A stretch of 64,000 nt of DNA from Zymoseptoria tritici IPO323 (GCF_000219625.1 NC_018200.1:485848-549847); one strand, 5' to 3'. Shown: positions 1-11,313, counted from the first letter of the stretch. Numbers and translations are program-made. Notes: a model not told the origin generated them from the sequence alone.

Positions 1-164
1 CGACGATACGGATCGAAGCGGCCGCGAGACGAGTAATAAGTTTTATATAGCGGATCGACGAATACTCGAGGCCGGCGACAACGATGCCGCAGCGTGTCAT
101 GTACGCTTGAAAAAAGTCAGCCGGCCGAAAAGAAAATTGGCAGAAAAAGGACGGTTGATTCCAT

Positions 165-350
165 CCATACCTTTGCGCACGGCCGGGTCGCTGAGTCCGA
201 TGCCGATGCCGATGCTGATCGGGACCATCACTAGCGCGATAGGGACGAGCAGCGCCTTGAAGGCTTCATGTTGAGTAGGCGCATTGTTTCCAGGTGCCTC
301 TAGCGTGACCGGGCGGCGGCATGGCGGCTGAAGCGTTTTCCCAGAGACAT
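165..350 (-). pseudogene. Possible exon of a small membrane protein, decayed
   Basis: Read on the minus strand, about 45 codons are open and end in a strongly hydrophobic run (ALLVPIALVMVPISIGIGIG) that would form one membrane segment, followed by a charged tail. A plausible fungal intron follows on the minus strand (positions 170 to 106: GTATGG donor, GCTGACT branch-like motif, AG acceptor). No start codon lies in this frame; the nearby ATG (about 350) is in another frame, so a frameshift or a further intron is needed. I do not recognise the family. A single hydrophobic stretch is weak evidence. Confidence 0.22.
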
Positions 351-1226
351 TGTGTCACGATGGGTGGTGGTCAGTGAGTGAAGCGATGGATGGTGGCTCA
401 GCTAAGGGATAGAGGTTGTTTCGGGAGAGGAGATGGAGATGGAGGTTGAAGGTGAAGGTGAAGTTGAAGTTGAAGTCGAAGAGAAGGAAAGAGCGCTAGC
501 ACGTGTTCTCTATATTACGAGAAGCGGATCACCTGACGAACTTGGTGACGACGGGAGTGAGGTGGACTTGCTGAAGTAAGTGCACTGGTGGTGAAGCGGA
601 GTACCGCAGTTGATCCTACACAATCAATCACTCCGGCACGCACCGCCAACCCTCAAGAGCAAGATCGACGACGTCTCGACGGAGCTGATCACAACCAGCG
701 ACATCCACGCAGACAATCTGGACACTCCTTGACATACTCCGACCTACTGGTGGCATCTGAGCTACCTCGGACAAATTGAACCGCGCAAATGCACCGCCGG
801 CTCCCATCGAATATGCATTGCGCTCGCATAATCTCACTCCTGACCGGCGCCCGAGGTCGAGATCACTGCCCGCCGCTCTGCACTCGACGACGACTCCCCC
901 CGCCGCTCTACCGCCCGCGCCAACTTTCTTCTCGTCTGCGGTGTCCCACAAGTTCGCACAGTCTCCTTCACCCTTGTCTGGCGCTTGGGGATCGGAGAAG
1001 GCTTGGGTGCTGTTTGGCGCTGTCGCTCCCGAGTGTATAGCGGTTCTGAAGTGCCGCCAACCACGGCGAGACTACCGTCTGGAGAAATCAGGCCCGGAAA
1101 CCTTCCTATTCGAGGCTTACTCCAGCCGTAAGGCAGCTCCGGGGGCCAAGAAACCAACTCTGCGCGATTACCAAGATGTCCCGTAACGGTCCTGTGGAAT
1201 GCAAGCTCTATCCTGGAGTCCGTCTC

Positions 1227-1583
1227 TTAATAGCACTTACAGCATGTGAGTTTCTTGTCCGGCCTGAGTAACGCCACTGAAGTTAGCAAGTCCGTCCAAG
1301 GCTCAAAAGTCGGCGGTGGGTTGGGCTGTCGGGAGACGATCTCGCGGAACTCGTCCGGCGGCATCAACGTCAGCCGTGAGATTCGTTTTTCCTCCTGAGC
1401 GTGCTCTCGGGCGAGATGTTCGTACATCTCCGCTAGAGCCACATGCTTGGCGCATATCAAGCATCTCCAACCATTCATAACTGTCAGATCGCGGAACTGG
1501 CTGATCGAACTCAGGTATTGTCGCAGGAACTCAATGTTTCTAGCACTGTTCGGACTTAGATCCGTCGGCATTTGCTTCGGCAT
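1227..1583 (-). CDS. 118-aa ORF with a C2H2 zinc-finger-like motif
   Basis: This ORF encodes 118 residues. Near residues 41-62 it has a Cys-x2-Cys ... His-x4-His arrangement (CLICAKHVALAEMYEHLAREH), and it ends in a second cysteine cluster (CCKCY). The first half, a helix-like stretch leading into the C2H2 pair, resembles the single zinc finger seen in many fungal transposon-associated and helicase-associated proteins; that link is inference. There is no partner ORF on either side, and the C-terminal cysteines stop abruptly, so it may be the first exon or a fragment of a longer protein. The start used is the first ATG. It is the best coding candidate in the first 4.9 kb. Confidence 0.38.
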   Translation of the reverse strand: MPKQMPTDLSPNSARNIEFLRQYLSSISQFRDLTVMNGWRCLICAKHVALAEMYEHLAREHAQEEKRISRLTLMPPDEFREIVSRQPNPPPTFEPWTDLLTSVALLRPDKKLTCCKCY

Positions 1584-2030
1584 ATTCTCAGGAAAGTTCA
1601 GGCAGGCAATGGGACTTGGATCTGTCGGCCCTTAACTCTGCATGCTGCCAGCAAAGTCCACGAGGCAGCTGTCCGGACTCGGATCGACATGTGGGATTCT
1701 CCTACACCAGGCGAGATCCATCCGGGCCGGGAGTGTTCCTCGAACCTGTCAGACGTATCGGGTATGATGGCCATATTTGAGGTACCGTGACATGCTCCAT
1801 TGCTGCTTGGGAGTTATGCGCCCTAAGAGTGCAAGGTGGACGTTGGAAGGCCTTCGGACATGGGGTCTCCCGGAACCCGCATGTTTCCAGAAGAATTCAT
1901 GTGACGAGTGGCCTCATTCTGATTCGGTAGGAAGTATGCGCCCTGGGAGCTTATTTCGCCTTCTCCCTGACGACCAGCGGGCTCTGCGTCGTCAACAGGA
2001 TCTCATTCCTGGCCGGAGTGTTCGAAAACC

Positions 2031-2255
2031 TTGCAAAGAAAGATTGACATGAACAGTCGACTACATCCGCTCTTATATGCATACCTCGTTGCTTGCTCAC
2101 TACATGCAATCATCGTCAAGACGGACTGGTCATTCGCATTTCTGGCATTTCTGATACCTGCGACATTGACCTTTAGGTCAGCTCGGTACAAACCTACGCC
2201 AGACTCCTCCACGTTAGGCTCCTCTACACCAGACTCCTCGGTCTCACCGAACTGA
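2031..2255 (+). CDS. 74-aa hypothetical ORF with one hydrophobic segment
   Basis: A 74-residue ORF with a hydrophobic central stretch (about residues 12-48) and a Ser/Thr/Pro-rich tail built of short repeats (PDSS, GSSTPDSS). The repetition is visible in DNA as recurring CTCCxCxCCAGACTCCTC-like blocks. I do not recognise the product. Length, lack of context and low complexity of the tail make a chance ORF possible. Confidence 0.15.
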   Translation: MQRKIDMNSRLHPLLYAYLVACSLHAIIVKTDWSFAFLAFLIPATLTFRSARYKPTPDSSTLGSSTPDSSVSPN

Positions 2256-2649
2256 ATCGACTCTCCGGCCATAACCGCCTCGCCCAACTATTCTGCCGTC
2301 TGCCGTCAACTTCCATCCTTTTGGAGTCACTGCTACTGGAAATGTGTCAGCCGCGGCAATGGAGGCGAGGATTGTTGACGTAATAACTATTGCGCTAGAG
2401 GTGCAGTCGCGGCTGCGACTGCCGCTGTGTCTCTTGCAGGAGATGTGCCGGCCGCGGCGATGGTGGCGGCGGGCGTCCTATGAGGGACCGTACAGCGATC
2501 TCCGCGGCGTCTTCGCGGGCGTTATTGGTGTTCGGTCCATCATCTTAGAAGCGCGCTTGGAACACGAGAGGATCCACACTCCTACAACGAAAATAATCGC
2601 GGACATGGACGGTAAAGATACATGTCCACGCCGTACGTCCACCTAAGAT

Positions 2650-4920
2650 TGCAACGTCAGCGTATGTCCAATGCCGTCAGGCTTTTCGAAAGCTCGACTC
2701 ACCTCGACGATCGGAGAGAAACTGGTATTCTGGTGTTCAAGTGCCAATGAATCGGTCGCGACAGAAAACTATGAAGTGGGACGAGTCAGGTAAGAATCTC
2801 CGTGTATACAAGGCCGGCGTTACTTCAACGTATGACTGAGTTCGTCTTGATGTGGCGACAGGTCGACTCCGCCTCCTCGCGCCGAGGAGGTCATTGTGGA
2901 CATGTCTGATCGCAACAATTCAAAGCGGTGCCGAAACGATGTACAAGGGACTTAAAGGGAGAGAGATAGATGAGCACGACCAAGAGTTAAGGCCAGAAGA
3001 GCGATGTAACGGCGCATTGAACTTGGACAGGAAGTTTTGCTAATTATATACAGGCTTATCTGGCTCTTCGCGGCAGCATGCAAAGTGCCATTGTCTGTGC
3101 TCGTTCAGTTGTACAGTAGAGCTGGCGAGTGGTGTGCGTGTGACCTGGACCAATATGCGAGGCGAGCTCTGATCTCGTGATCTGTCAAAAAAAGCCGATC
3201 GACCACCACCAGCATACAGAACACGACATCCAAGCAGCCACTCCACCGATTTTCTTGAAAATCACACCGATAGATAGCTGTGAGTCGCATCTGCTCGTGT
3301 ATTAAGTTTCGTCAAAAAAAAAAAGCGTGATGGAGAGAAAATTCGTTGGGAGTGTTGTGGGAGAATTGAGCTATAATCCTTTTATTCCGTCAGTCTGGAG
3401 GCGAGCCACAATCGAGCAGGTGAACCGACCATGCCATGGCCTAGCTGCAAATGGTCTTTTTTCGATCCTGATAGTCGATACATCCTTGTATGGGAACAAT
3501 TCTTAGCTAAGCCAACCATTAGCTTGCTTCAACCACTCCGGGCTTCGGGAATGCATGCTTCGCGCCAGCCTGATCAGCCTAATAAATCATGCCGTCGAGT
3601 CTGCAAAGGAATTGGAGGAATTGGGGAATGAGGGTGGTGGACGGTGAGAAGCCCTTCGCTGTATAAACACGTTTGGTGGAATGCATGGTCGTCTTAGACA
3701 CTCTCCACAGCAATCCTCTCCCTCCAGGTCTGAGTCTTTGCAGCCTCGTTGTAGACTGCGCAACATCCGATTCATTGCCGCCAAAACGTGAGCCATATTT
3801 CCTACCAGGACAATCCGCTGATGGAAACCGGCAAACCAGCCGCCTCCTCACTCGGCGCCTCAGACGCTGTTGAGGAGGGATCGCTTCTGTCACAAAGCCA
3901 CAGTCCATGTTACTGGAGCAGAGCCCCATCGGGAAACGCGGTACTTAGCCAATCGACTGCGGTTAGGTCGTTTCATTTCTGTTGGTCTGGGCAGGCATCC
4001 TCCGTAGGTGCAACTCTTGCAAGCGTTCCGGCATCTGCATGCGAAGATGACCCTTTGCGCGCAAGATCCTCGAGGAGAGAATCCCTCTTCCTCTCCCGCA
4101 ACCACACTGGACCACACCACAGCGGACGTGGAACTCGTGTAGTCAGCGAAAGGTCTTGCCTCCACGCCTGCTATGGACAACAAGGTCGAGCCGCCGCGCA
4201 TGGTACATCTCACTCCCGATCTACAGAGCAATTCGGCATGCAAGACCCAGTCCTTTTGCGTTCGCGCATGGAGTCCACCATCCATATGCCAGCTGTTCGC
4301 CGTCTTCGTACTTGCTCGTGCTGCGATGCTCTGGACAGACAATTCCACTGTGCCAGCTGAATGTCGATATCCTAACGGAAAACGGTGGGTTCAACTCCAG
4401 CAGAAAGACTCTACAAATCAGATCAGCCAGAGCGGTTTGCTAGCCAGCTCTCAGTGAATGCATGCCGTCGCAATAATACAATGCTAGCTGCCTGATCGCC
4501 TCACCCTCGCCCTCTTGCGCGGTCTGCGCTGCTACCACATCTCTACCGATACTGGTAACGACCAAAATCTCAAACGCATCCAGCTTCTCCCTCCTTGCCC
4601 GCAAGTCGGCCAAAAAGAAAAGCTCCTACACATCGCCATCATAATCGTCACAATCCTCCGGGTCCCGCGTTTTCTTTAGTGTTCCGAACCGCTCCGTGAT
4701 CACTCCCGGTGCCCACTTTCTTGCTACAAGTCGAGCGGCGGAGCTTGGAATCGCTTTGCGCGGTGGTAGGTAGGAGTGGAGGGTGCGGAGGTGTGAGTAG
4801 GTTCCTGTTCCGAGAGGGGTGAATGCATGTCGTCGTTGTTGTTCTCGTCGCTTGCTCCGTAAAGCTTTGAAATGGCCCTCCGACCTTGAAGCGTGCGAGG
4901 TCGTGTATGGAAGCCCGAAG
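2650..4920. other. No recognisable gene; normal-GC spacer
   Basis: This stretch contains only short overlapping ORFs on both strands. None shows a motif I recognise, and overlapping frames contradict one another (for example 3579-3929 minus against 3788-4360 plus). There is no RIP signature here. I see no RNA gene, tandem array or terminal repeat. Confidence 0.5.
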
Positions 4921-4921
4921 C

Positions 4922-4958
4922 GCTGACAAGCTTTGATTACCTAATGGAACCTGAAGCT
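4922..4958. repeat. Half of the palindromic target, left of the Copia element
   Basis: GCTGACAAGCTT (4922-4933) is a near-perfect copy of the left arm of the palindrome described at 11314-11364. It is followed by TTGATTAC and, at 4954-4958, by AAGCT, the target duplication of the Copia element. The rest of the right arm (TGTCGGC) resumes on the far side of the Copia at 11319. Confidence 0.7.
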
Positions 4959-5129
4959 TGTTGTGATTGGACTCAAGCTGAGTAGAAGAAAACCTCTAAT
5001 TAGCAGGTATGTATTGTTATGCAGAGAGAATCTTAAGTATAAGATTCTTACTTCAGCTATCTGTGTGTAGGAATGCCTTAGCACTAGTTACGTGCACTTC
5101 ACTAATAGTTAGTCTAATAATCTACAACA
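4959..5129 (-). repeat. 3' LTR of the Copia element
   Basis: A 171-bp terminal repeat pairing base for base with 11143-11313. On the plus strand it begins TGTTGTGATTGG and ends CTACAACA. Differences from its partner are mostly C/T or G/A transitions consistent with RIP. This copy has more TpA than the other, so RIP acted unevenly. Confidence 0.95.
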
Positions 5130-5139
5130 CTCCCCTATT
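5130..5139 (-). other. Polypurine tract of the Copia element
   Basis: On the minus strand the sequence AATAGGGGAG directly precedes the 3' LTR. This is the expected position of the plus-strand primer in an LTR retrotransposon and supports the minus orientation. Confidence 0.75.
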
Positions 5140-6204
5140 AGCAGCTGCATTATTACGAGCTGTCTGTTACCTAGATATAGCAGGTATTTACCTACTACGT
5201 AGCTAATGCTCGGCTTTAGCTTGTTAAAGAGCATCTTCTTCTAGCTTTTTCATTCCTCCACTTTACAATCTACACCTCTTATCTATTTAGCCAATTTATT
5301 AGCTAATCTATTATCTATCCCTTACAGCTATTAATAATATAATCTACATTACTAGCTATAGCTTCTGGAAGAAGAGTAGCTTTCTCTGTCCCTAGGAAAA
5401 CCTTCTAGCAAGTTATCGATAAAGCAAGAGCTGTTAGTAGTAGAGATCTCCTATAGATCTACAAAGATAGTTCTGTAGCATATTAGACTATGCATTAACT
5501 TATTAGAGGAGAGATAAATCGATACTATAACAGAGTAAATGTTAGGGCTTAGGGTCCCTTCTCTTTTGTAGCTTGCTTTAATAACTTTATAGCTAAGCTT
5601 AATAAGGATCTCCTTACTATAGACCTTATTAATATAGTAATAGAGGAGCTGTACAACCTAAGGGAGTAGGCCTTCCTAGTAGAAAACTACCTAGGTCTAA
5701 CAACTCCTAATCCTTAGGGATTTGTGTTGTGCTATAACTAGACTCCTCTTAGCTAAATGTTAAGCTCTAACAAGGCAGAGATAAAGCAGTAGTTAGTAGC
5801 ACAGCATCCTGTATATGTTCTCCTTAAAATCCCTTCTTCCCTACTAGAAACTAACATTCTCCTAGGCTTTAAGTTAAGATTCTAGGGGAATTGGCTTAGT
5901 CTTTTAGTAGTAGTCTAGGGGGGCAGGCTGCAGGTTCTAGGACATGCTCTAATGCTTTTAGGTTTTTATAGAAAAGTTTTCCTTCGGCTAGGTGTTTTTC
6001 TTATAGTTTCTTAGATACTTTTGTAGAGGTATGTAGTTGCCTCCTTTCCTTTATACAGATAAGAATAAAATAAGTGTTCTAAGTGTTATACTTCTTAGTT
6101 TTGTAACAAATGAAATAGTGTAATTCTAGGGAGGGAATCCTTCTTAGGTAGGAATGCAGGTATTAAGGCATAAATTTAAGAGCAATTTCCCTCTTCTTAT
6201 TAAG
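5140..6204. other. Unexplained 3' region of the Copia element
   Basis: This lies between the pol stop/tRNA-like block and the 3' LTR and is heavily RIP-mutated. Two overlapping opposite frames are unusually poor in stops. A minus frame from about 5659 to 5350 has a single TAG in roughly 100 codons. A plus frame from about 5230 to 5920 has only scattered TAG/TAA. I cannot tell which, if either, was coding. It could be an accessory ORF, part of a nested older element, or a long 3' untranslated region. Confidence 0.45.
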
Positions 6205-6276
6205 GGCTAGTTAGTCTAGTAGTATGATTTCTGACTATAAATCAGAAGGTCACAGGTTTAATTCCTGTATTAGCCT
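6205..6276 (+). tRNA. tRNA-like sequence (Tyr-type anticodon ATA), probably a RIP-damaged tRNA relic
   Basis: A full cloverleaf can be drawn over 72 nt. The acceptor stem is GGCTAGT/ATTAGCC (6205-6211 with 6269-6275, one G:U). The D arm is GTCT/TGAT (one G:U, one T:T). The anticodon stem TCTGA/TCAGA (6230-6234, 6242-6246) is perfect with loop CTATAAA. The five-base variable loop is followed by T arm ACAGG/CCTGT (6252-6256, 6264-6268) with loop TTTAATT. Three deviations from a normal tRNA are exactly RIP-type changes: D loop GTAGTA for GTGGTA, T loop TTTAATT for TTCAATT, anticodon ATA for GTA. It lies inside the Copia element, opposite in orientation to pol. It is unlikely to be a working tRNA gene. 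Confidence 0.7.
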
Positions 6277-6278
6277 CT

Positions 6279-6318
6279 CTTATGTGTCTATGTTAGCTGC
6301 CTAACATAGACGCATAAG
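6279..6318. other. 18-bp stem-loop directly after the tRNA-like sequence
   Basis: Positions 6279-6296 pair with 6301-6318 (18 pairs, one G:U, loop CTGC). The right arm reads CTAACATAGACGCATAAG. It begins two bases after the tRNA-like cloverleaf and lies 32 bp from the pol stop codon on the other strand. With RIP pressure all around, a nearly perfect stem is notable. Function unknown: it could be an RNA-processing or packaging structure in the retrotransposon 3' region. Confidence 0.75.
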
Positions 6319-6349
6319 CATCTTTTTGCTGGATTTATAGATCTATACA

Positions 6350-9300
6350 TTAGAGGATAGTGTTTAGGGATCTTGGTTTTGTTAGACAGTCTGCAAGCTG
6401 CATATCTGTCCTTACAAACTCTACCTTAATACTCCCCTTGTTATATTGCTCTCTGCAGTAATAGTTCCTAAGAGAGACATGTCTTGATCTTTTGGAGTTA
6501 GCATAGTTTTCCACAAGGCTAATAGCTAATTAATTGTCTACTTTAATAAGGATAGTAGAAATGCTTTTAGCCTAGGTAAAGGGCTAGAGCTTATTAATAA
6601 GATTCCTTACCTAATTTACTTCTCTTGTTGCCTTAGTAAGAGAGAGGTACTCTGCCTTAGTGCTAAATAGCACTACTTCTTTCTGCAGTTAAGATCTCTA
6701 GACAACTAGGCCTCCTACAATTTTAAAGAGCATTCCTAAGGTAGACCTAGATGTGCTAGGATTATTAGCAAAGTCAGAGTCTAAGAATGCTTTAATCTAA
6801 ATTTGCTCCTTAGTTTTCCTATACACAAGGCACTTGTTAATTGTGCCTGCAACATATCTCTAGATGTGTTTAGCTGCCTAAATATGCAAAGGTCCTAGGT
6901 TCTAAAGGAACCTTGCATAGTAGTTAACAGCAAAACTAATGTCTAGTCTAGTATAGTTTAACAGATGTTGCAGTTCCCTAATAATCTTGTTAAAGAGATT
7001 ATAGTCCTTCTTTGTTCCCTTATCCTAGAGGGGTTTAAGGAGGGTGTTAAGGGGGTACTTAACACTCTTTGCATTACTAAGACTATGTCCTTAGAGTTTG
7101 TCTCTAGAATAGTGTTCCTAAGAGACAGACATAGAGCTATCTTTCCCTTCCTTTAGGTAAAGTCCAAGAAAGACATTAGTATTAACAACCTTAATTATGT
7201 ACTTCTGCTCTAATCCCTTAATTAGCTTGTTAATCTTATAGTCTAACTGTCTAAAGATCTGGAAGTTATCTACATAAAGGAGAACAAGGATGCCTTTCCC
7301 TTAAAAGAGGCAAGCATTACTAACAGTTCTTGTTAGACCAAGCTTTTAGAGAGTGTCTATAGTATCGTAGTGCTAGAGAGCAGCTGCCTGCTTAAGCCTA
7401 TATAGTCCTTTCTTAATATATATAATGTACTTATGGGCATCTTTCTTAAAGAGATAAGCTCCCTCTAGTAGCTTAATAAAGATCTGCTTATCTAGGTTTG
7501 GATTTAGGAATGCAGTCTTAACATTAACTTGTCTCCTCTTCTAGCTAAAGTTAACTAAGAGGGACAGAAGTATTCTCCCTGTTGCAGCTCTTAGGGTAGG
7601 AGCAAAGGTATTAACATAGTTAAGTCCCTTCCTTTATATAAATCCCCTAGCTGTCTATCTGGCCTTGTACTTCTCTATAGTTCTATCTAGGAGTACCTTA
7701 ATCTTAAAGACCTATTTCCCTGTAAGAGGGACTCTCCCCTTAGGGAGGGTGCTAATAAGTTTCTATTTAAGGCATCCTGTGGACTTAAGTAACTTAGCTT
7801 CCTTAATAATAGCTTTCTCCTATTCCTTGTAGTTAGATCTAGAGAGAGCTTCCTTAACTGTCTTAGGATTAGACAGATTAGGATTTGTTGCTTTAAGTCC
7901 TATCTTCTAGATCTTGCTATAGTCTTTTCTTATAACTAATCTTCTACTTCTTAAGAGTCTAAATGTGCCTAAGCTTTTAGGACTTGCTTTATTGCCTAAT
8001 TTCTTAGGTCTCTTAGGGCTTCTCTCTGCTTTCCTCTTTCTTGTAACATAAATGTCTAGGAAGGGAGTTATAGCATAATCTTAGAGGTCTTCCCTTTTAG
8101 GGCAATTCTCTGCTAATGCTTAATGTTGTAGCTATGTTAATAAGGCATTAGCCTGCTCCTAGAATCCCTTAGGACTTCCTTAGAATCCCTTAGGACTTCC
8201 TGTTTCCTTAGAAATATGCTCCCCCTAAGCTAGCTAGGAGGCTTCTTTATGCTTAGTAGCCTCTGGCTAATTAGGCTTAGACTACTTGTGTTAGTTATCC
8301 TAGGACTGTATGTCCTAACCTAATGTTTGCTCCCCCTAAGATATTAAAAGGGAGGCTTGGTTTCTCTCTCTCTGCATAGTATTAAATATGTTCTCTACTT
8401 CTTAAAGATGAGAAGTAGTAAGAGGTTAGGCATCTTGCCCTTAGGCATCCTGGCCCTAATCTTAATCCTTAGTGTAGATAGCATAGACTTCCTGTTCTGT
8501 AGCAATAAGTTATATTAGTTGCAGGAAACTCTCCCCCTAGAAGTCTAGGGCAGTAGGTATTATGCTATATACCTTATCCTTATTGTGTATTATATAAGGA
8601 GAGGTTACAATCTTATACTAAAACCTAGCAAGGGTAGCTAGTTCAAACTTCTAAACTATATAGTTAGTTAAAGTGTTCTCCTGGAATCCTAGATTCTAGT
8701 ATTTCTCTGCTCTAGGATAGAACTTCTATAAATTAGGTCTCCCCTAATTATGCAGATATGCTCTGCATCTAAATCTCCTAACCTTTGTTAGATTAATATA
8801 TAGAGTTCTAGCATTAAGATCTTAATTAAATTCCTAAAGAGGAATCTTGTTAGTTAATAGGCATACTAGCCTGTTAGTAAGGAAGATTGCATATGCAACT
8901 GCAAAACTCTAGAGAGGGAGAGGTAGGCTAGAGTTAATTATTATTGCTCTTGCCTTGTTAAGGATAACCTTGTTAGATAATTCTGCAATTCTATTCTGCT
9001 TAGGAGTATAGGGAGCTAAGAAATCCTATCTTAGTCCCTTATTCTCTGCAAATATAATCAGATTATTGTTGTTAAACTCTCCTCCTCTATCTAAGAACTA
9101 GATCTTAACTATCTTTTTGTACTAGTTAAATGTCTTAGTAGTTTATTTCTTAATAATTTGTGCAGCTTGTGATTTAAGCTTGCAGAAGATAGCCTATCTC
9201 CTTCTTAACTTTGCATTAGTAATTATAAGGATGTACTTGCATCTAAAGATGTCTAGTAGAAAGATTAGTCCTATAATGTTAATGTAGACCTTATCTAATA

Positions 9301-11005
9301 AGGATTAAGGTATTAGTCTTAGAGTTCTTAACACTACTCTCTGTAACCTTACAAGCTTGTATAGCTTATAGTGCTTAAGTGTAGATGTGTTAATATGCTT
9401 AAGTCCTTAGACTTAAGCCTTTGTTGTACTAAGAATCTTGTTCCCTACATAGCCTAGTCTCTAGTGCTATCTTGTTATATTAGCCTTAGGTATAGCAAAG
9501 GCTAGATAGGACATGTTCCTGTTAGTTGTAGAAGCAACTTTAGTACTCCCCTTAGGGAGAGAGACAGTTGCATTCTAGAGGATTAGAATATTATAAGTAG
9601 ACTAAACCTTGCCTATCTTCTTATTATTCCTTAGAATATATAAAGATAGCCTGTCTAGGTGGACCTTGCACTTTAGCTAGAGAGTCTCTGCTAAGATAAG
9701 GTTGTAATTAGAGTTAGGAGAGTACAACACATCTTGTAAGGTAATGTTTGACTTATTCCCCTTATACTTTATTATAATCCTTACACTTCCTAAGTGTGTA
9801 ACTGTGCTTTGTCTAATAGCTTAAGAGAACCTTATTAGGGTTTCTAGGGGTTTAAGGTCTAAGAACTAGGACTTGTTGTTAAAGAAGTGGTATAATGTAC
9901 TAGAATCCTAGACAATAGTGTTACTCCTTTGTATTCTAGCGGCAGCAATTGCTGCTCCTGCAAATAAGCTGTCTAAATTAGAGCCTAAGCCTGCATTAAA
10001 AGAGGAGATAGGCTTAATTGCTGCAGCACCCTTTCCTCCCTTCTTGTTGTGTCTCTTGCTCTTGTCTTAGGACTTCTTCTTGTCCTTATTAGATCCTCCT
10101 TTTCCTCTGTGTACCTAGGACTTTAGGGCCTTGTTAGGGTGCTTCTTAAAGCAATCTGCATTTGTGTAGATATAATAGGTACACTTAGTATACTAATTAT
10201 TATCTACTGCAGCACCCCTAAATCCTCCTGCTGTCCTCTATATCTGTAGAGGAGGTTCCTTAATTAATAAGGTAATTAGCTCTTTAAGAGTTATGTTCTT
10301 AATGTAATAGGATTGTCTCTAGCTTCTTAGGTATTCTAGATAATAGAGGCCCTAGATGAAGAACAGCCTAATCTGCTTATTACTAAAGGTAAGCTTTAAG
10401 AGAGGAATGCTCTTAGACCTAGAGTATTGTTCTGTTGCAGAGATGTACTTGTAATACTACTTCTAGAAGTCCTTACAGTACTTCTAAGTGTTTGTTCCTT
10501 AGATCTTAATATTGCTAATTCTAAGAATCCTTAGGCTATTATAAATGTTTATAGTTACAACAGGCCTGTAGGTAGCTGCAATAGTATTATACAGTTCCTT
10601 AGCTATCTTCTCTATATCCCTAAAGTTAGGCCTTAGAGATTAGTTAATCCTTTTGCTAACAATCCCGTATGTAATTAGGTTATGCTTGTGCCAGACTTAG
10701 AGAGGAGTTAGTCTTAGTCTACTAGTTAGAATAGGTTCTGTTACTAGAGTGTCCCCTCCTTCTTTTTAGGAAGGAGTTAGAGCCTAGGAGGATAAAGCAG
10801 TACTCTCCTTAGTTAGTAGAGAGGGATATCTAACTTTAATTCCTAGCTTTAGTTAGGCAGGGCACTAGGGAATGTTATAAAAGACATAGCCTAACACCTC
10901 CTTGTCTATAAGGGCTGCTTTAAGCATCCTTAACTAGTCTAAGAAGTTGCTTCCCTTTCTTAGGACTTTATTCTCCTTCGCAGTCTTAAACTTATTAGCC
11001 TGCAT
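6350..11005 (-). pseudogene. Copia gag-pol polyprotein, single frame broken by RIP stops
   Basis: The frame runs from ATG at 11005 (MQANKFKTAKEN) to TAA at 6350, about 1,550 codons. Every landmark I could place is in the same frame, with no frameshift. In order: gag; a damaged CCHC zinc knuckle near 10150-10185 (Cys and His changed to Tyr); the integrase core near 8870-9110 (LDRGGEFNNNN and an APYTPKQN-like motif); reverse transcriptase with GLYRLKQA near 7385 and YVDN (normally YVDD) near 7266-7277; RNase H STKAEYLSLTKATREV near 6600-6645; and an AD-LTKP motif near 6375. The interruptions in the parts I translated are TAG and TAA, placed where Trp or Gln is expected. The product in life was a capsid plus replication polyprotein; this copy is dead. 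Confidence 0.92.
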
Positions 11006-11117
11006 TGCGGCTGTTGTTGTAACTAGCTCTTTCTCGGCTCGCCAGTCAACTGTCTAAATAGTATACAGTAAGGTTCTAGTAGCTGCGCTTAGAACAGACA
11101 ATTCTTCCTTAAGTGTG

Positions 11118-11142
11118 CAGTAGTTACGCCGGGCTTATAACC
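11118..11142 (-). other. Presumed primer-binding region of the Copia element
   Basis: Directly inside the 5' LTR the minus strand reads GGTTATAAGCCCGGCG. This is where the tRNA primer-binding site of an LTR retrotransposon lies. The match to initiator-Met tRNA halves used by Copia elements is partial at best and may be blurred by RIP, so only the position is supported. Confidence 0.4.
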
Positions 11143-11313
11143 TGTTGTAATTGGACTTAAGCTAAGTAGAAGAAAACCTCTAATTAGCAGGTATGTATTG
11201 TTATGCAGAGAGAATCTTAAGTGTAAGATTCTCACTTCAGCTATCTGTGTGTGGGAATGCCTTGGCACTAGTTACGTGCACTTCACTAATGGTCAGTCTG
11301 ATGATCCACAACA
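11143..11313 (-). repeat. 5' LTR of the Copia element
   Basis: A 171-bp partner of 4959-5129, plus strand TGTTGTAATTGG ... CCACAACA. It retains more CpA/TpG than the other LTR (for example GGTCAGTCTGATGATCC where the other copy has transitions). It therefore shows the less mutated state of the LTR. Confidence 0.95.

Larger units (their letters stand above)
4959..11313 (-). mobile_element. Complete Copia-type LTR retrotransposon, RIP-inactivated
   Basis: A 6,355-bp element on the minus strand. It has two 171-bp LTRs (TGTTGT...ACA), a 5-bp target duplication AAGCT at 4954-4958 and 11314-11318, a purine tract beside the 3' LTR, and one long gag-protease-integrase-reverse transcriptase-RNase H frame. 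Integrase precedes reverse transcriptase, the order that defines Copia (Pseudoviridae-type) elements. The interior is rich in TpA and poor in CpA/TpG, and the pol frame is broken by TAG/TAA codons, the pattern of RIP. The element cannot be coding now. The interval from the pol stop (6350) to the 3' LTR (5129) is about 1.2 kb, which is long, and holds a tRNA-like sequence. Confidence 0.95.

Noticed and set aside
776..1186. 136-aa plus ORF and overlapping 107-aa ORFs on the other strand
   Set aside because: Four mutually overlapping ORFs of similar size with Arg/Pro-rich content and no motif; typical of GC-rich chance ORFs.
6205..6276. Functional tRNA gene
   Set aside because: D-loop GG and T-loop TTC are mutated and the anticodon is ATA; it lies inside a RIP-mutated retrotransposon. 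Kept as a relic.
4959..11313. Gypsy-type rather than Copia-type element
   Set aside because: Integrase lies upstream of reverse transcriptase in the single pol frame, which is the Copia order.
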